Positions 1-10,248 are shown, numbered from the stretch's first letter. The stretch is DNA of 64,000 nt from Chloroflexota bacterium (GCA_030447745.1 JAUJOH010000002.1:289848-353847); one strand, 5' to 3'. Translations and numbers: made by a program. Notes: a model not told the origin generated them from the sequence alone.

Positions 1-516
1 CTGCGCGACGCGCAGGGCGAGCCTGAGCTCATTCTCATCGGCACGGGTTCCGAGCTGCAGCTCGCGTTCACTGCCGCCGACGCGCTCGAGGCCGACGGCA
101 TCCCGACCCGGGTGGTCAGCCTGCCCTGCTGGGAGCTGTTCGAGGCGCAGGACGATGCCTACCGGGACGAGGTGCTGCCGCCGGCGGTCCGGAAGCGGGT
201 CGCCGTCGAGGTCGGCGTGTCACTTGGCTGGGAGCGCTGGGTGGGCGACGAGGGGGCGGTGATGGGCCTCGACCACTTCGGTGCGTCAGCCCCGGCGGGG
301 ACCATCTTCGAGCGGTTCGGGTTCACCACGGACCGCGTCGTCGAGACCGGCCGGAAGGTCGTCCGCGAAGGCCTCCGCGGCCGGGTCGAGACGCTGGAGC
401 CGGGTCACCTGCCCGCCGTCGGGCGATCGCACGGCGGCGGCGGCGAGCATCCGACGCTCGACGAAGGCGAGTCCGGCGTCGACCGGAGCGGCGGCTCCGA
501 CCCCGGACACGACTGA
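1..516 (+). CDS. tkt: Transketolase, C-terminal part (gene truncated by window start)
   Basis: Open frame from base 1; [42 protein letters not shown]... and [34 protein letters not shown] match the transketolase C-terminal domain. Confidence 0.93.
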   Translation: MRDAQGEPELILIGTGSELQLAFTAADALEADGIPTRVVSLPCWELFEAQDDAYRDEVLPPAVRKRVAVEVGVSLGWERWVGDEGAVMGLDHFGASAPAGTIFERFGFTTDRVVETGRKVVREGLRGRVETLEPGHLPAVGRSHGGGGEHPTLDEGESGVDRSGGSDPGHD

Positions 517-529
517 CGGCCGCCGAGCG

Positions 530-991
530 ATGCGTGTTGCGTTGTCCGCGGACCACGCCGGCGCCGCCCTGAAGGACGAGCTGCGGACGCGGCTCGCCGA
601 CGCGGACCTCGGGCACGAGCTGGTCGACCTCGGCGGCGACGGCTCCGACCCGGACGACGACTACCCGGACTTCGCGCAGGCAATCGCGGTCGCCGTCCGC
701 GACGGCCGCGCTGACCGCGGCATCCTCATCTGCGGCTCCGGCGTCGGCGCCTCGATCGCCGCAAACAAGGTGCGCGGCGTGCGGTCGGCGCTGTGCCACG
801 ACACGTACTCCGCGCACCAGGGTGTCGAGCACGACGACATGAACGTCCTCGCCCTCGGCGCTCGGGTGATCGGGCCGGAGCTCGCCTGGGAGCTGTCGCT
901 CGCCTTTCTCGGCGCCCGGTTCACCGGCGAGGAGCGGCATCGGCGGCGCCTCGCCAAGGTGCTCGCGATCGAGGCCGCCGAGCGCCCCTGA
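530..991 (+). CDS. rpiB: Ribose-5-phosphate isomerase B (RpiB/LacAB family)
   Basis: [22 protein letters not shown]...[52 protein letters not shown]; internal ATG at 530 of the longer ORF. Confidence 0.92.
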   Translation: MRVALSADHAGAALKDELRTRLADADLGHELVDLGGDGSDPDDDYPDFAQAIAVAVRDGRADRGILICGSGVGASIAANKVRGVRSALCHDTYSAHQGVEHDDMNVLALGARVIGPELAWELSLAFLGARFTGEERHRRRLAKVLAIEAAERP

Positions 992-1124
992 CGCGAGGAC
1001 CGCGGACCGGCGGCGGCGTGCAGCGTGGACGTAACGGGCAGCGCACGGTCGGTTGGACCGCCGCGATGACAGCGGGTGCACCGTCGAGGAGCAGACGCAG
1101 CCCGCCCCTCCAGCAGGGACTACC

Positions 1125-2972
1125 ATGCCCACCATGCCCGACCCCGGCTCGACCCTGACCGGCGTCCTCGATCTGCGGATCACCCCCGCCGACGCTGGGC
1201 CGCTCGACGCCGCCGTCGACCGGGCGCGAGACGAGCGCTGGGCGGAGCGCCTCTTCGACCGCGACACGACGCTCTGGTCCTCTGACGAACGCGTCCAGGC
1301 CGCCATCGCCGACCGGCTGGGCTGGCTGGATGCGCCGGAGCACTTCACGGACCAGATCCCGGCACTCGAGGGCTTCGGGCGCGGCATCCGCGAGGCGGGG
1401 TTCCGGGTGGCGGTCGTCATGGGGATGGGCGGCAGCAGCCTCGCCCCGGAGGTGCTCGCTCGCACGTTCGGCGTCGGCGCCGACGGCATCCCGGTCCGGA
1501 TCCTCGACTCGACCGATCCGGACAACGTGACCCGTGTCCTCGACGAGCTCGACCCGCTGTCCACGCTGTTCATCGTCGCCTCGAAGTCCGGCACCACCAC
1601 CGAGCCGCTCGCGTTCCAGGCGGAGGCCTGGGCACGGATCGAGGCCGCGCTCGAGGCCAAGGACGCGGACCAGTCACCGGGCACGCTGATGGCGGCCATC
1701 ACGGACCCCGGCCAGGCCTGGGAATCGATCCCGCGCCACGACGAGCTCCGCGAGGTGTTCCTGAACCCGCCGGACGTCGGTGGGCGGTACTCGGCGCTCA
1801 CCTACGTCGGGCTCGTGCCCGCCGCGCTCCTCGGGATCGACCTCGATGCGCTGCTCGCGCACGCCGCGGCGATGCTCGCCCGCTGCCGGGACCCTGAGCC
1901 GCTGCGCAACCCCGGCGTGAGCCTGGGGCTGGCCATCGGCACGCTGGCCAGGGCCGGACGCGACAAGCTGACCTTCCTCCCGGATCCGGAGATCGGGAGC
2001 TTCGGCTCGTGGGCGGAGCAGCTCCTCGCGGAGAGCACCGGCAAGCACAACGTGGGGATCGTGCCGGTGGACCTCGAGCCGCTCGCCGCGTCGGCGGACC
2101 GCTACGGTCCGGATCGCGTGTTCGTCCGCCTGACGCTGGCCGGCTCGGCCGGCCTGCCCGCCGCCGATTCCCTCGTCGCGGAGCTCGAGGCGGTCGGTCA
2201 TCCGGTCGTCCACGTCGAGCTCCGCAACCGTCTCGACGTCGCCGGTGAGTTCGTCCGCTGGGAGGTCGCGACCGCCGTCGCGGGTGCCGTCCTCGGGATC
2301 GACCCCTTCGACCAGCCGAACGTCGAGGAGGCCAAGCAGCTGACGCGCCAGCTGCTCGACGGCCAGGGCGCGACCACGGAGGTTGCCGCCGGGGCGGACC
2401 GCCCGAAGAATTACCCGGTGGGTGCCGACGTCGACGTGCCGCCGCCGCCGAGCGTGCCGGCGCTCGCGGCGCAAGACGGGATCGTCCTGATCGGCGATGC
2501 CGCGCTGCGGCTGACCGCCGGCGACGGCAACGTCGTCGAGGAGCTGCGGCGCCACCTGGACCGCCGCCGCCCGCGGGCGTACCTCGCGATCCAGGCCTTC
2601 ATCGCGCCCACGGACGAGCGGACCGCGGCCGTGTCGCGGATCCGGGCGCTGCTGCTCGATGCCACCGGATGCGCGACCACGGCCGGGTACGGGCCGCGTT
2701 TTCTGCACTCGACCGGGCAGCTGCACAAGGGCGGGCCGCGCACCGGCTGGTTCCTCCAGCTGACCGCGGATCACCCGGCGGACCGAGAGATCCCCGGCTG
2801 GCCGTACACGTTCGGGCAGCTCATCGACGCCCAGGCCGCCGGCGACTTCGCCGCCATCGAGGGCCACGACCTGCCGATCCTGCGCGTGCACCTGGGAGCA
2901 GATCCGGAGGCCGGCCTCCGCACGCTCGAAGCCGCCCTGGCCGAGGCCCTCGGCGCCCGTACGGAGGCCTGA
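1125..2972 (+). CDS. pgi: Glucose-6-phosphate isomerase of the type found as the C-terminal half of transaldolase/Pgi fusions
   Basis: VVMGMGGSSLAPEVLARTFG, DSTDPDNV, FIVASKSGTTTEPL, ESTGKHNVGIVPV; long C-terminal extension; start chosen at ATG 1125. Confidence 0.82.
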   Translation: MPTMPDPGSTLTGVLDLRITPADAGPLDAAVDRARDERWAERLFDRDTTLWSSDERVQAAIADRLGWLDAPEHFTDQIPALEGFGRGIREAGFRVAVVMGMGGSSLAPEVLARTFGVGADGIPVRILDSTDPDNVTRVLDELDPLSTLFIVASKSGTTTEPLAFQAEAWARIEAALEAKDADQSPGTLMAAITDPGQAWESIPRHDELREVFLNPPDVGGRYSALTYVGLVPAALLGIDLDALLAHAAAMLARCRDPEPLRNPGVSLGLAIGTLARAGRDKLTFLPDPEIGSFGSWAEQLLAESTGKHNVGIVPVDLEPLAASADRYGPDRVFVRLTLAGSAGLPAADSLVAELEAVGHPVVHVELRNRLDVAGEFVRWEVATAVAGAVLGIDPFDQPNVEEAKQLTRQLLDGQGATTEVAAGADRPKNYPVGADVDVPPPPSVPALAAQDGIVLIGDAALRLTAGDGNVVEELRRHLDRRRPRAYLAIQAFIAPTDERTAAVSRIRALLLDATGCATTAGYGPRFLHSTGQLHKGGPRTGWFLQLTADHPADREIPGWPYTFGQLIDAQAAGDFAAIEGHDLPILRVHLGADPEAGLRTLEAALAEALGARTEA

Positions 2973-2976
2973 CGCC

Positions 2977-3876
2977 ATGCGCATCGGCTTCATCGGGCTC
3001 GGCCGGATGGGCGCCAACATGGTCCGCCGCCTGCTCCGCGATGGCCACGAGGTCGTTGCGTACAACCGCACCGCCGAGAAGACGATCGAGATCGCCGGCG
3101 AGGGGGCGGACGCGGCGTTCTCGATCGCGGAGCTGGTCGGCAAGCTCGAGAAGCCCCGTGCCGTGTGGGTGATGGTGCCGGCCGGCGACGCGACCGAAGC
3201 GCAGATCGAGGAGCTGCTCGAGCACCTCGAGCCGGGCGACACGATCATCGACGGCGGCAACACGAACTTCCACGACGACCAGCGCCGCCACCCGCTGCTC
3301 AAGGAGAGGGGAGTCCGGTACGTCGACGCCGGCACGTCCGGCGGGATCTGGGGGCTGCAGGTCGGGTATGCCCTGATGGTCGGCGGCGACGACGAGGCGG
3401 TGAAGCCGCTCGAGCCGATCTTCCTGTCGCTCGCCCCCGAGGGCGGGTACCTCCACGTGGGCGCGTCCGGCGCCGGCCACTACGTGAAGATGGTCCACAA
3501 CGGCATCGAGTACGGCCTGATGCAGGCGTACGCCGAGGGCTTCGAGATCATGCACGCGAGCGACTACGGGCTCGACCTCGCGGCGATCTCCGAGATGTGG
3601 ATGCACGGCTCGGTGGTCCGTTCCTGGCTGCTGGAGCTGGCGGTCCGCGCCTTCCGGTCGCAGGGCCAGGACCTCGACCAGCTGAAGGGCTGGGTCGCCG
3701 ACTCCGGCGAGGGCCGCTGGACGGTCCAGGAGGCGATCGACCGCGATGTCCCGGCGCCGATCATCACGCTCTCGCTCCTGACAAGGTTCCGCTCGCGGCA
3801 GGAGGACTCGTACGGGGCCCGCGTGCTCGCGGCCCTCCGCAATGAGTTCGGCGGCCACGCCGTGAAGACCGAATGA
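2977..3876 (+). CDS. gnd: 6-phosphogluconate dehydrogenase (decarboxylating), short form
   Basis: MRIGFIGLGRMGANMVRRLLRDGHEVVAYNRT; IDGGNTNFHDDQRR; DAGTSGGIWGLQVGYALMVGG; HYVKMVHNGIEYGLMQAYAEGFEI. Confidence 0.95.
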   Translation: MRIGFIGLGRMGANMVRRLLRDGHEVVAYNRTAEKTIEIAGEGADAAFSIAELVGKLEKPRAVWVMVPAGDATEAQIEELLEHLEPGDTIIDGGNTNFHDDQRRHPLLKERGVRYVDAGTSGGIWGLQVGYALMVGGDDEAVKPLEPIFLSLAPEGGYLHVGASGAGHYVKMVHNGIEYGLMQAYAEGFEIMHASDYGLDLAAISEMWMHGSVVRSWLLELAVRAFRSQGQDLDQLKGWVADSGEGRWTVQEAIDRDVPAPIITLSLLTRFRSRQEDSYGARVLAALRNEFGGHAVKTE

Positions 3877-3904
3877 TCGCCGCTGCCCGGCGCCGATCCG
3901 GCAC

Positions 3905-5641
3905 GTGACCACCGAGACGCGCCCGCCCGGCACCCGGCCGTTGCCCGACGCCGTCCCGGCCGCGCCGGGCGAGGGACTGCCCGGGACGTCGTCCGAGCCG
4001 CAGGGCGAGCCGGACCTCCCGAAGCACCCGGCGCCGAGGCCGAAGGACGCACCACGGACGATGCGCGAGCTCCGCCTCGCGCGCGAGGGTCGTCGCCGCG
4101 CCGCACCGCGGGCGACGGACAACCCGCTCCGTGAAGGCCTGCGCCTGGAGCGCGTGCCGGACCCCGCCGTGCTCGTCCTGTTCGGCGCCACCGGCGACCT
4201 GGCGCATCGGAAAGTCGTCCCGGCGCTCTACCAGCTGTGGCGGACGAACCTGCTGCCGCACGAGTTCGTGCTGGTCGGGATCGGGCGGCGCGAGTACAGC
4301 GACGAGAGCTACCGGGCGGAGATGCGGGCATCGATGGAGAAGCACGCGCGCGTCCAGCCGATCGACGAGGAGGCGTGGCAGAGCTTCACCGAGCGGATGT
4401 GCTACGAGCGGCTCGACTTCACCGACTCGGCGGGGTTCGATGCCCTGGCGCATCGTCTGGACGCGTTCGACCGGGAGCGCGGCACGCGCGGCAACCGCCT
4501 CTTCTACCTCGCGACCCAGCCGTCCGCCTTCGGCGAGATCGTGACCCAGCTCGGGCGGGTCGGGCTCGACCACGAGCGGCATGACGGCGGGTGGCGACGG
4601 ATCGTCATCGAGAAGCCATTCGGGCACGACCTCGAGAGCGCGATCCGCCTCAACCGCGAGGTCGGCAAGGTCTTCCGCGAGCGGCAGGTCTATCGCATCG
4701 ACCACTACCTCGGCAAGGAGACGGTCCGCAACCTGCTGGTCTTCCGGTTCGGGAACGGGATCTTCGAGCCGATCTGGAATCGCCGGCACATCGACCACGT
4801 GCAGATCACCGTGGCCGAGGCGATCGGCGTCGAGGGGCGCGGGTCCTTTTACGAGGAGACCGGCGCCAGCCGCGACTTCCTGCAGAACCATCTCCTCCAG
4901 CTGATGTCGCTCGTGGCCATGGAGCCGCCGGCGACGTTCGAGGCGGAGGCGTTGCGCGACGAAAAGGTCAAGGTGATCCGGGCGGTCGCCGAGCCACGCG
5001 GGTCGGAGGTGCGGCGGACCGTCGTTCGCGGCCAGTACGGGCCCGGCTGGGTCGCTGCCAGGGACGTGCTGGGCTACCGCCAGGAGCCCGAGGTCGACCC
5101 GAGCTCGGAGACCGAGACGTACGTGGCGGCCCGACTGATGGTCGACGACTGGCGCTGGTCCGGCGTCCCGTTCTATCTCCGGACCGGGAAGCGGCTGCCG
5201 AAGCGTGCGACGGAGATCGCCATCCAGTTCAAGGAAGTGCCGCACCGGCTGTTCCGGGACTCCGCGAGCGAGCCGGACCCGAACCTGCTCGCGATCCGGA
5301 TCCAGCCGGACGAAGGGATCATGCTCCGCTTCGGCGCCAAGATCCCCGGGCTCGGGATCGACGTCCGCTCGGTGACGATGGACTTCACCTACGGCTCGGC
5401 GTTCGCCGTCGACTCGCCGGACGCGTACGAGACGCTGATCCTCGACGCGCTGCTCGGCGACGCCTCGCTGTTCACGCGTGCCGACGAGGTCGAGGAGGCG
5501 TGGGGCATCGTCGATCCGATCATCTCGGCGTGGGCCGACGCCGCGCCCCCGGACTTCCCCAACTACGAGGCCGGCTCGTGGGGCCCGGAGGAGGCCGATC
5601 AACTGATCGAGCGCGACGGCCGCCGCTGGCGCCGCATCTAG
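3905..5641 (+). CDS. zwf: Glucose-6-phosphate 1-dehydrogenase, with a possible ~80-aa N-terminal extension
   Basis: LVLFGATGDLAHRKVVPALYQL; RIVIEKPFGHDLESAIRLNREVGKVFRERQVYRIDHYLGKETVRNLLVFRFGNGIFEPIWNRRHIDHVQIT; GTG start, alternative ATG near 4061. Confidence 0.95.
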   Translation: MTTETRPPGTRPLPDAVPAAPGEGLPGTSSEPQGEPDLPKHPAPRPKDAPRTMRELRLAREGRRRAAPRATDNPLREGLRLERVPDPAVLVLFGATGDLAHRKVVPALYQLWRTNLLPHEFVLVGIGRREYSDESYRAEMRASMEKHARVQPIDEEAWQSFTERMCYERLDFTDSAGFDALAHRLDAFDRERGTRGNRLFYLATQPSAFGEIVTQLGRVGLDHERHDGGWRRIVIEKPFGHDLESAIRLNREVGKVFRERQVYRIDHYLGKETVRNLLVFRFGNGIFEPIWNRRHIDHVQITVAEAIGVEGRGSFYEETGASRDFLQNHLLQLMSLVAMEPPATFEAEALRDEKVKVIRAVAEPRGSEVRRTVVRGQYGPGWVAARDVLGYRQEPEVDPSSETETYVAARLMVDDWRWSGVPFYLRTGKRLPKRATEIAIQFKEVPHRLFRDSASEPDPNLLAIRIQPDEGIMLRFGAKIPGLGIDVRSVTMDFTYGSAFAVDSPDAYETLILDALLGDASLFTRADEVEEAWGIVDPIISAWADAAPPDFPNYEAGSWGPEEADQLIERDGRRWRRI

Positions 5642-5658
5642 TGGCGAAGTCCAGGGTC

Positions 5659-5698
5659 GCCGCCTGCGCGGCGCATCGCGGCGTTGCCGCCTGCGCGG
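5659..5698. repeat. Direct repeat GCCGCCTGCGCGG, twice, 27 nt apart, in the zwf-opcA intergenic region
   Basis: GCCGCCTGCGCGG at 5659-5671 and 5686-5698, flanking GCGCATCGCGGCGTT. Confidence 0.7.
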
Positions 5699-5782
5699 GC
5701 TCACTCACGGGCGTTCAGCCCGCTCGTTCGCCTGTTCGGCGGCGCCTTGCGCTGCATCCGCCCAGCCGGCGACCTCGCTCTG

Positions 5783-7186
5783 ATGGTTGAGGGACCGTCC
5801 GCGCCGTTCGATCGGCCGGCCGTGGACCGGCGGCCGGAGGACGATGGACGGTCCCACGGGGTCGGCCAGATCCTCGCGGTGGGGTCGCGACCCGCCGGAT
5901 CAAGTCGGATCGTCCTGGAGGGCCCACCGCGGACCGGCGAGCCGACGCTCCGCTGGCGGTCGCGGGCACGCTCGATCGACGAGATCGAGCAGGAGCTGGC
6001 CCGGATCTGGTCGGAGCCGAACCTGACCACTATGGTCGAGGGCGAGCCCGGCCGGCACATCGCGGCGCGGACCAGCGTGATGAACCTGGTCGTCATCGCC
6101 CGCCAGCCGGAGATCGCCGAGCGCTGCGCCGCGACGATCCAGCAGCTCACCGGCCGGCACCCCTCGCGGACGATCATCTGCTCGCCGGCCGACCCGGACG
6201 GGCCGTCGTGGCTGGACGCGGCGATCCAGGCCCACTGCGTGCTGCCCCGCGAGGACGCGCCCGAGACGTGTGCGGAGTTGATCTACCTCACCGTCGGCGG
6301 CGAGAGCGGACGCCACCTCGACGCCGTCGTGGCGCCGCTCCTCATCCACGACCTGCCGGTCACCGTGTGGTGGCCGGGCGACCCGAACCTCGCCACGGAG
6401 TCGGGGCGCGATCTGCTGCGCATGGCCGATCGCCTGATCGTCGACGGGTCGACGTGGAGCGAGGACGGGCTCCGGCGCCTCGGCGACCTCGCCGGGCTGC
6501 TCGACGACGCCCGGCTCGCGATCAGCGACTTCGCGCTCGTGCGCCAGTACCGCTGGCGGGAGGCCATCGCCGCGATCTTCGACATGCGGGAGTTCCTGCC
6601 CTACCTCCGGTCGCTGCGACGGATCGCCGTGGCGTACGCGACGCACGACGCGACGGGCGCGACGGGCTCGACCAACCTGGTCAAGCCGGTCTACCACGTC
6701 GCCTGGCTGGCATCCCGACTCGGGCTGCGGGTCGAACGGCCGCTCGCTCCCGTGCCGGGCACGGCGAAGCCCGCCCGCGGCGCGGCGCGGCCGATGTCGC
6801 GCGGGCTCGCGGCCATCTTGCGCGACGGGCGCCATGAAGTCGGCGTCGTCGTCCGACCGGTCCAGTCGCCGATGCCGGCCGGGACGACGCTGCGGGTGGA
6901 GCTGCTCGCGGAGCGGCGCGGATCGGAGCTGCGGGCGGACGTGACGGCGGTCCAGGAATCCGTCCATGTGGGCGTGTGGCTCGACGGGGTGGAGGAGTTC
7001 GACCGGACGTTCCGCGCACCGCGCTGGAGCGACGTCGACCTGCTGGCCCAGTCGATCGAGGCCGGCGGGCGCGATCCCATCACGGTCGAGGCGCTGGCGC
7101 TGGCCGCGGACCTCGTCGGCCGCGGGCCGGCCGGCGAACGCCGCGGACCGCCGGCCGAGGAGGCCGAGCGAGGAGCCGAACCATGA
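5783..7186 (+). CDS. opcA: Glucose-6-phosphate dehydrogenase assembly protein OpcA
   Basis: Located between zwf and pgl; DLPVTVWWPGDPNLATESGRDLLRMADRLIVDGSTW is OpcA-like; ATG at 5783. Confidence 0.87.
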   Translation: MVEGPSAPFDRPAVDRRPEDDGRSHGVGQILAVGSRPAGSSRIVLEGPPRTGEPTLRWRSRARSIDEIEQELARIWSEPNLTTMVEGEPGRHIAARTSVMNLVVIARQPEIAERCAATIQQLTGRHPSRTIICSPADPDGPSWLDAAIQAHCVLPREDAPETCAELIYLTVGGESGRHLDAVVAPLLIHDLPVTVWWPGDPNLATESGRDLLRMADRLIVDGSTWSEDGLRRLGDLAGLLDDARLAISDFALVRQYRWREAIAAIFDMREFLPYLRSLRRIAVAYATHDATGATGSTNLVKPVYHVAWLASRLGLRVERPLAPVPGTAKPARGAARPMSRGLAAILRDGRHEVGVVVRPVQSPMPAGTTLRVELLAERRGSELRADVTAVQESVHVGVWLDGVEEFDRTFRAPRWSDVDLLAQSIEAGGRDPITVEALALAADLVGRGPAGERRGPPAEEAERGAEP

Positions 7187-8064
7187 CCGACGCGCCGTTC
7201 GCGCACGCCGAACCGGAGCTCATCGTGCTGCCCGACGCCGACGCCGTCTCCGCTGCCGCGGCCGAGCGGATCGCGGATGTGCTCCGCGATGCGGCCGAGC
7301 AGCGCGGCCGGGCGGACTGGGCGACCACCGGCGGCTCCGCCCCGATCGGGATCTACCGGCTGCTGTCCGTGGCACCACTCCGCGACCGGGTCCCGTGGCA
7401 GTCCGTCCACCTGTGGTGGGGCGACGACCGGTACGTGCCCCGGGACCACCCGGAGTCCAACGTCATGGCCGCGGATTCCGTGCTCCTGTCGGCGAGCGCC
7501 CGCGGTGGCATGTCGGGCTTCGGCGAGGACGCCGACGACGTCCTGACGGGACGGGACGCCGGCGTCGCGATGCCGGTGGCGAACGTCCACCCATTCCCGA
7601 TCGCGGCGGCGATCGGCGAGGGCCGTGACCCGGCATGGGCGGCGTCGCAGTACGAGGCCGAGCTCCGGTCCGCGGGCGTCGCCGTCGAGCGGGGCTGGCC
7701 GGTGTTCGACCTCGTCCTGCTCGGGATCGGGCCGGACGGCCACCTGCTGTCGGTCTTTCCGGGCTCGCCCGCGCTCCACGAGACGTCGGCCTGGGCGCTG
7801 CCCATCCCGGCCCCGACCCACGTCGAGCCGCACATCGCCCGCGTCACCCTCAACCCGCGCGTGCTCGACGTCGCACGCGACCTCCTGGTCGTCGTCCATG
7901 GCGAGAGCAAGGCGGAGATCCTCGGCTCGGTATTCGGAGCGCAGCGCGATCCGGATCGGTGGCCCGCTCAGCTTGCGCGACGCGCCGGCGCAACCTGGCT
8001 CCTCGACCAGGCGGCGGCCGGGCGGCTGCCCGCGGCGGCTGCCGTCGAGGCGACGGACCGCTAG
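7183..8064 (+). CDS. pgl: 6-phosphogluconolactonase
   Basis: TTGGSAPIGIYRLLS; VPWQSVHLWWGDDRYVPRDHPESNVMAADSVLL; FDLVLLGIGPDGHLLSVFPGSPAL; ATGA overlap with opcA. Confidence 0.93.
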   Translation: MTDAPFAHAEPELIVLPDADAVSAAAAERIADVLRDAAEQRGRADWATTGGSAPIGIYRLLSVAPLRDRVPWQSVHLWWGDDRYVPRDHPESNVMAADSVLLSASARGGMSGFGEDADDVLTGRDAGVAMPVANVHPFPIAAAIGEGRDPAWAASQYEAELRSAGVAVERGWPVFDLVLLGIGPDGHLLSVFPGSPALHETSAWALPIPAPTHVEPHIARVTLNPRVLDVARDLLVVVHGESKAEILGSVFGAQRDPDRWPAQLARRAGATWLLDQAAAGRLPAAAAVEATDR

Positions 8065-8107
8065 GTCGGTCGCCTCGGTCGGCGCGTCGATCCTCGCGCG
8101 GCGAGCG

Positions 8108-8935
8108 ATGACGTCCCCGCTGCGCCGCCTCGTGTCGGCCGACGGCACGCCGATCGCGGTCGTTCGATCCGGCGACGGGCCGCCGCTCGTCCTCGTCCAC
8201 GGCGCGGCGGCGGACCACACGACCTGGCGCGTGGTGGGACCCCGGCTCGCCCGGCGCTTCGCCGTCCACGCCATCGACCGGCGCGGCCGCGGCGCCAGCG
8301 GCGACGGGCCGGAATACGCCGTGGAGCGCGAGTTCGAGGACGTGGCCGCGGTGGCCAACGTTGTCGCCGCCGAGACGCGGGAGCCCGTCACCGTGGTCGG
8401 TCACTCGTTCGGCGGGCGTGTCGCGCTCGGGGCGGCGCTCCGCACGAACGCGATCGGTCGGCTGGCCGTCTACGAGGGAGCACCGGCGCCCGCGGACCAT
8501 CCGTATCAGGCACCCGACCTCATCGCCCGGCTCGGTGCGCTGGCGGAGGCCGGTGATCGCGAGCTTCTGCTCGACACGTTCCTGCGCGAGGTCGTGGGCA
8601 TGGACGCCGGTGCCCTCGCCGCCTCCCGCGCCAACCCCGTCTGGCCGGATCGGGTCGCGGCCGCGCAGACGGTCGTCCGCGAGCTCGCGGCGGAGACGTC
8701 GGCCGCCGCGTCGCTGGCGGCCCTCGGCCAGGTGCGTGTTCCGGTCCTCCAGGTCCTGGGTGGAGCCAGCCGGGCGTCGTTCCACCGCGCGACGGAGGCG
8801 CTCGCCGCGCGGCTCGCGGACGGACGCGCCGTGGTGATCGACGGCGCTCGTCACGCGGCCCATCACACGCATCCGGATCGCTTCGTGGCGGAGGTCGAGG
8901 CGTTCGTTCGCGGGCCGCGGCACGCCGGACGCTGA
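8108..8935 (+). CDS. Alpha/beta fold hydrolase
   Basis: GPPLVLVHGAAADHTTWRVVGPRLARRFAVHAIDRRGRGASG; VTVVGHSFGGRVALGAAL (GHSFGG nucleophile elbow). Confidence 0.88.
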   Translation: MTSPLRRLVSADGTPIAVVRSGDGPPLVLVHGAAADHTTWRVVGPRLARRFAVHAIDRRGRGASGDGPEYAVEREFEDVAAVANVVAAETREPVTVVGHSFGGRVALGAALRTNAIGRLAVYEGAPAPADHPYQAPDLIARLGALAEAGDRELLLDTFLREVVGMDAGALAASRANPVWPDRVAAAQTVVRELAAETSAAASLAALGQVRVPVLQVLGGASRASFHRATEALAARLADGRAVVIDGARHAAHHTHPDRFVAEVEAFVRGPRHAGR

Positions 8936-9074
8936 CGCCGCGACGACCGAGCGGCGGCCGCCGGCCGAGCATTGCGGGCAGCCGCGCGATCGCCGTGACG
9001 GCGGCCTCGTCGGCTGCCGGAGTGCGGGGCGCGGCGCGGGGTACGATGTCGACCCAAGGAGGCCGTCCCCGCCC

Positions 9075-10211
9075 ATGACCGACGCGACCGCTGCCCCCCC
9101 GACGCCCGCGGCCGCCGGACCGGACGAGCGACGCTACTCGCCGGGCCTGGAGGGCGTGCTCGCCGGCGAGACGGCACTCGGCCGGGTCGACGGCCAGCAA
9201 GGCCGGCTGCTCTACCGCGGCTACCGGATCGGCGACCTCGTCGAGCGGGGCTCGTACGGCGCCGTCGCCAACCTCCTCTGGACGGACGCCTGGGACGCCA
9301 GTCACCGCCTCCCCACCGCTGCCGTGCCGGACCCCGTCGTGGCGATCCTGCGCGCCCTCCCGGCGAGCGCCAAGCCGATGGACGCGCTGCGCACCGCCGT
9401 GTCGGCCTGGGGGGCGACCCAGACGCTCGACTGGCCGCCCACGGTCGAGCAGGCCCGAGCGCTGACGTCGTTCTCCCCGTCGGCGCTGGCGGCCTTTGCG
9501 CGACTCCGAGAGGGCAAGGACCCGATCGAGCCCGACCCATCCCTCGACCTGGCGGAGGGCTTCCTCTTCCAGCTGAACGGCGAGCGGCCGGACCATGGGA
9601 CGGCTCGGGCGCTCGACGCTTACTTCATCGTCGGCGCCGAGCACGGCTTCAACGCGTCGACCTTCACCGCCCGGGTCATCACGTCGACCCGCTCGGACAT
9701 CGCGTCGGCGGTCGCCGGGGCGATCGGGACGATGAAGGGGCCGCTCCACGGCGGCGCCCCGTCCGAGGTGGTGGACCAGCTGGCGAAGGTCCGCTCGGTC
9801 GACCGAGCGGAAGCCTGGATTCGGGGCGCCCTGGACCGTGGCGAGCGGCTGATGGGCTTCGGCCACCGCGTCTACCGTGCCTACGACCCGCGGGCCGCAG
9901 CCCTGCGGACGGTCGCCGAGTCGATGGAGCACAAGCCCGATTGGCTCGAGCTTGCGATCCAGGTCGAGGACGTCGCGCTGCGGCTGCTCGCCGAGCGTCA
10001 CCCGGAGCGCGCGATCAAGACCAACGTCGAGTACTACGCCGCGCCGGTGCTCCAGGGCGTGGGGCTGACGCCGGACCTCTTTCCGGCCACCTTCTCGCTT
10101 GCGCGCCACGCCGGCTGGACCGCCCACGTGCTCGAGCAGGCCGCGATGAACCGCCTGATCCGGCCGGATGTCCGCTACGTCGGGCCGTCGGAGCGAGACG
10201 TGCCCGGCTGA
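9075..10211 (+). CDS. Citrate synthase / 2-methylcitrate synthase family
   Basis: YSPGLEGVLAGETALGRVDGQQGRLLYRGYRIGDLVERGSYGAVANLLW; GPLHGGAPSEVVDQL; MGFGHRVYRAYDPRA. Confidence 0.92.
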   Translation: MTDATAAPPTPAAAGPDERRYSPGLEGVLAGETALGRVDGQQGRLLYRGYRIGDLVERGSYGAVANLLWTDAWDASHRLPTAAVPDPVVAILRALPASAKPMDALRTAVSAWGATQTLDWPPTVEQARALTSFSPSALAAFARLREGKDPIEPDPSLDLAEGFLFQLNGERPDHGTARALDAYFIVGAEHGFNASTFTARVITSTRSDIASAVAGAIGTMKGPLHGGAPSEVVDQLAKVRSVDRAEAWIRGALDRGERLMGFGHRVYRAYDPRAAALRTVAESMEHKPDWLELAIQVEDVALRLLAERHPERAIKTNVEYYAAPVLQGVGLTPDLFPATFSLARHAGWTAHVLEQAAMNRLIRPDVRYVGPSERDVPG

Positions 10212-10248
10212 GCGAGCGTCGGTTCGTGATCGGACCCCGAACCTGCCT

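Noticed and set aside
3764-5704. 646-aa minus-strand ORF opposite zwf
   Set aside because: Shadow ORF; low-complexity R/D/L-rich translation, and zwf is unambiguous on the plus strand.
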